Source: CAWJKP01 sp963843465 | GTDB taxonomy: Bacteria; Planctomycetota; Planctomycetia; Pirellulales; Thermoguttaceae | Direction of reading: 5' to 3' | DNA: 64,000 nt | NCBI GenBank assembly: GCA_963843465.1 | Contig: CAWJKP010000002.1 | Span: forward strand, 1,426,001 to 1,490,000 | Shown here: one piece after another, positions 62,907 through 64,000 of the stretch | Numbering within the stretch: position 1 is the first letter of the stretch | Layout of the letters: every line of letters starts with the position of its first letter | Notes under the pieces: model-generated | The model's input: only the letters and a program-made list of their open reading frames with translations | Told to the model about the DNA's origin: nothing | Databases searched by the model: none | Made by a program: the position numbers and the translations under genes

Positions 62907-63917
62907 TTAGCCGGGCACGATCTCGAACCCAAGGTCCTCGATCATGCGGTAGTCCTCGCAGGGCGGTTGGCCCTTGGTGGTGAGGTAGTCGCCGACGAAG
63001 AGCGAATCGGCGGCGAAAAGGGCCAGCGGCTGCAAGCTGCGAAGCTGGACCTCGCGGCCGGCGGCGATCCGTAGCTCGCAGCGGGGGTTGGTCAGGCGGA
63101 CCAGCGACAGGACCTTGAGACAGTAGGCGGGCGTAAGCGGCGGGACCTGCCCCAGCGGCGTGCCGGCGATGGGGATCAGGAAGTTGATGGGCACCGCCTC
63201 GGCGCGGAGCTCGCCCAGACGCAGCGCCAGCTCAACCACGTCGACGTCCTCCTCGCCCAGGCCCACGATCCCGCCGGAGCAGAGCTCCAGCCCGGCCTGG
63301 CGGCTGGCGCGGAGCGTGTCCAGGCGGTCCTGGTAGCTGTGCGTGGTGCAGATCCGCGGGTAGAAACGCTCGCTGGTGTTGAGGTTGTGGTTGACGCGGT
63401 TGACGCCGCACTCTTTCAGCCGCCGGGCCTGTCGGCGGTCCAAGAGCCCCGGCGAAACGCAGATGGCGAGCCCATAGGCCTCCTTGATCCGCGGCACCAC
63501 CGAAGCGATCACGTCCAGTTCCCGCTCCTGGGGCGAGCGGCCGGCGATCACGATGCAGTAGGTCTTGGCTCGATGCTCGGCGGCCACCCGGGCGCCGTCG
63601 AGGATCTGCTGCGGGTCGAGAAGCCTGTAGCGGGCGATTTTCGCATCGGAGACCTTCGATTGCGAGCAGTAGGCGCAGTCTTCCCCGCAGCTCCCGCTCT
63701 TGGCATTGATGAGGAAGTTGAGGTGTACGCGGTTGCCCCACTGCGCGTAGCGAACCCGATAGGCGGCCGAGAGGACCTCCAAGAGCTCGCCATCTTCCGA
63801 CCGCAGGATGGCCAGCCCTTCCTCGACCGTCAGCCGCTGACCATCGAGGACCCGGTCGGCCCACGTGCGCCAGCGGCTGGAATCGGGGAGCCGTTGTGGA
63901 GTTAATGCCTCGGACAT
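62907..63917 (-). CDS. bioB: Biotin synthase
   Basis: 336 residues from ATG 63915-63917. Radical-SAM enzyme that inserts sulfur into dethiobiotin. SAM-cluster motif SCGEDCAYC with Cys77, Cys81 and Cys84. Further motifs: NRVNHNLNTSERFYPRICTT (YNHNLDT-like), CSGGIVGLGEEDVDVVELAL (the conserved CSGGI), INFLIPIAGTPLG and CELRIAAGREVQL, including the conserved Arg of the [2Fe-2S] cluster region. An upstream in-frame ATG at 63957-63959 is less likely. It stands alone; no other bio genes are nearby. Confidence 0.93.
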   Translation of the reverse strand: MSEALTPQRLPDSSRWRTWADRVLDGQRLTVEEGLAILRSEDGELLEVLSAAYRVRYAQWGNRVHLNFLINAKSGSCGEDCAYCSQSKVSDAKIARYRLLDPQQILDGARVAAEHRAKTYCIVIAGRSPQERELDVIASVVPRIKEAYGLAICVSPGLLDRRQARRLKECGVNRVNHNLNTSERFYPRICTTHSYQDRLDTLRASRQAGLELCSGGIVGLGEEDVDVVELALRLGELRAEAVPINFLIPIAGTPLGQVPPLTPAYCLKVLSLVRLTNPRCELRIAAGREVQLRSLQPLALFAADSLFVGDYLTTKGQPPCEDYRMIEDLGFEIVPG

Positions 63918-63951
63918 AGGGCAACGTGTTATGCTCGAACAAGAAGAGAAA

Positions 63952-64000
63952 CCAATCACGAAAGCCCGAGAGAAGAGTGGGAAAGAGAAGGAGAGCTAGA
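63952..64000. repeat. Family G arm at the window edge
   Basis: AATCACGAAAGCCCGAGAGA followed by purine-rich sequence, the same start as the arms at 22486 and 36066. It is cut by the end of the window. Confidence 0.6.

Overview
The window looks like a chromosomal segment of a G+C-rich Planctomycetota bacterium, probably Pirellulales-like. The evidence is family-level. There are three Tat-signal Gfo/Idh/MocA oxidoreductases, a Tat-signal sugar isomerase-like TIM barrel, a membrane-anchored planctomycete-type Ser/Thr kinase paired with an ECF sigma factor, a DUF11 protein, DUF4058, a GldF-GldG fusion, and very dense palindromic intergenic repeats. No rRNA, tRNA, CRISPR array or complete transposase gene was seen.

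Layout. 1-233: N-terminal piece of a GAF-type regulator. 0.8-15 kb: APC permease with a DegT aminotransferase, GH3 glycosidase, ceramidase-like hydrolase, TIM barrel, a six-hairpin-like secreted protein, a sodium:solute symporter with tagaturonate reductase (uxaB), and a UroD-like protein. This reads as scavenging of sugars and sugar acids. 15-22.5 kb: two Gfo/Idh/MocA proteins, an FAD monooxygenase, a secreted Gln/Asp-rich duplicated protein and threonine aldolase. 22.5-31 kb: symporter, MalK-type ATPase, ricin/trypsin-like protein, then an accessory patch with broken PIN and GxxExxY genes, a transposase-like remnant and a two-gene HEPN module. 31-37 kb: GldA / GldF-GldG / DUF4340 export-type ABC operon. 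37-42 kb: a hypothetical gene and an ECF sigma/anti-sigma pair. 42-45.5 kb: lutABC lactate oxidation. 45.6-52.3 kb: YbjQ-like protein, GT4 glycosyltransferase, an antitoxin-like pair, the proton pyrophosphatase hppA, and a zinc-ribbon membrane protein. 52.5-64 kb: HEAT protein, third Gfo/Idh/MocA, DUF11 protein, kinase plus sigma factor, DUF4058, bioB.

Two window-wide patterns stand out. First, most intergenic gaps hold paired inverted hairpins, and many families start with GTAG next to a hairpin, which is the layout of REP/REPIN elements mobilised by RAYT (TnpA-REP) Y1 transposases. One 98-bp family (8 copies) can fold as a cloverleaf around a fixed-length but variable 14-nt centre. Repeat arrays also sit in frame inside two genes and supply stop codons for about eight others. 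Second, ten long genes are interrupted by frameshifts (twelve in total), all explicable as loss of 1-2 bases in GC/CG tracts. Restoring them gives intact proteins, so most are probably assembly errors rather than pseudogenes.
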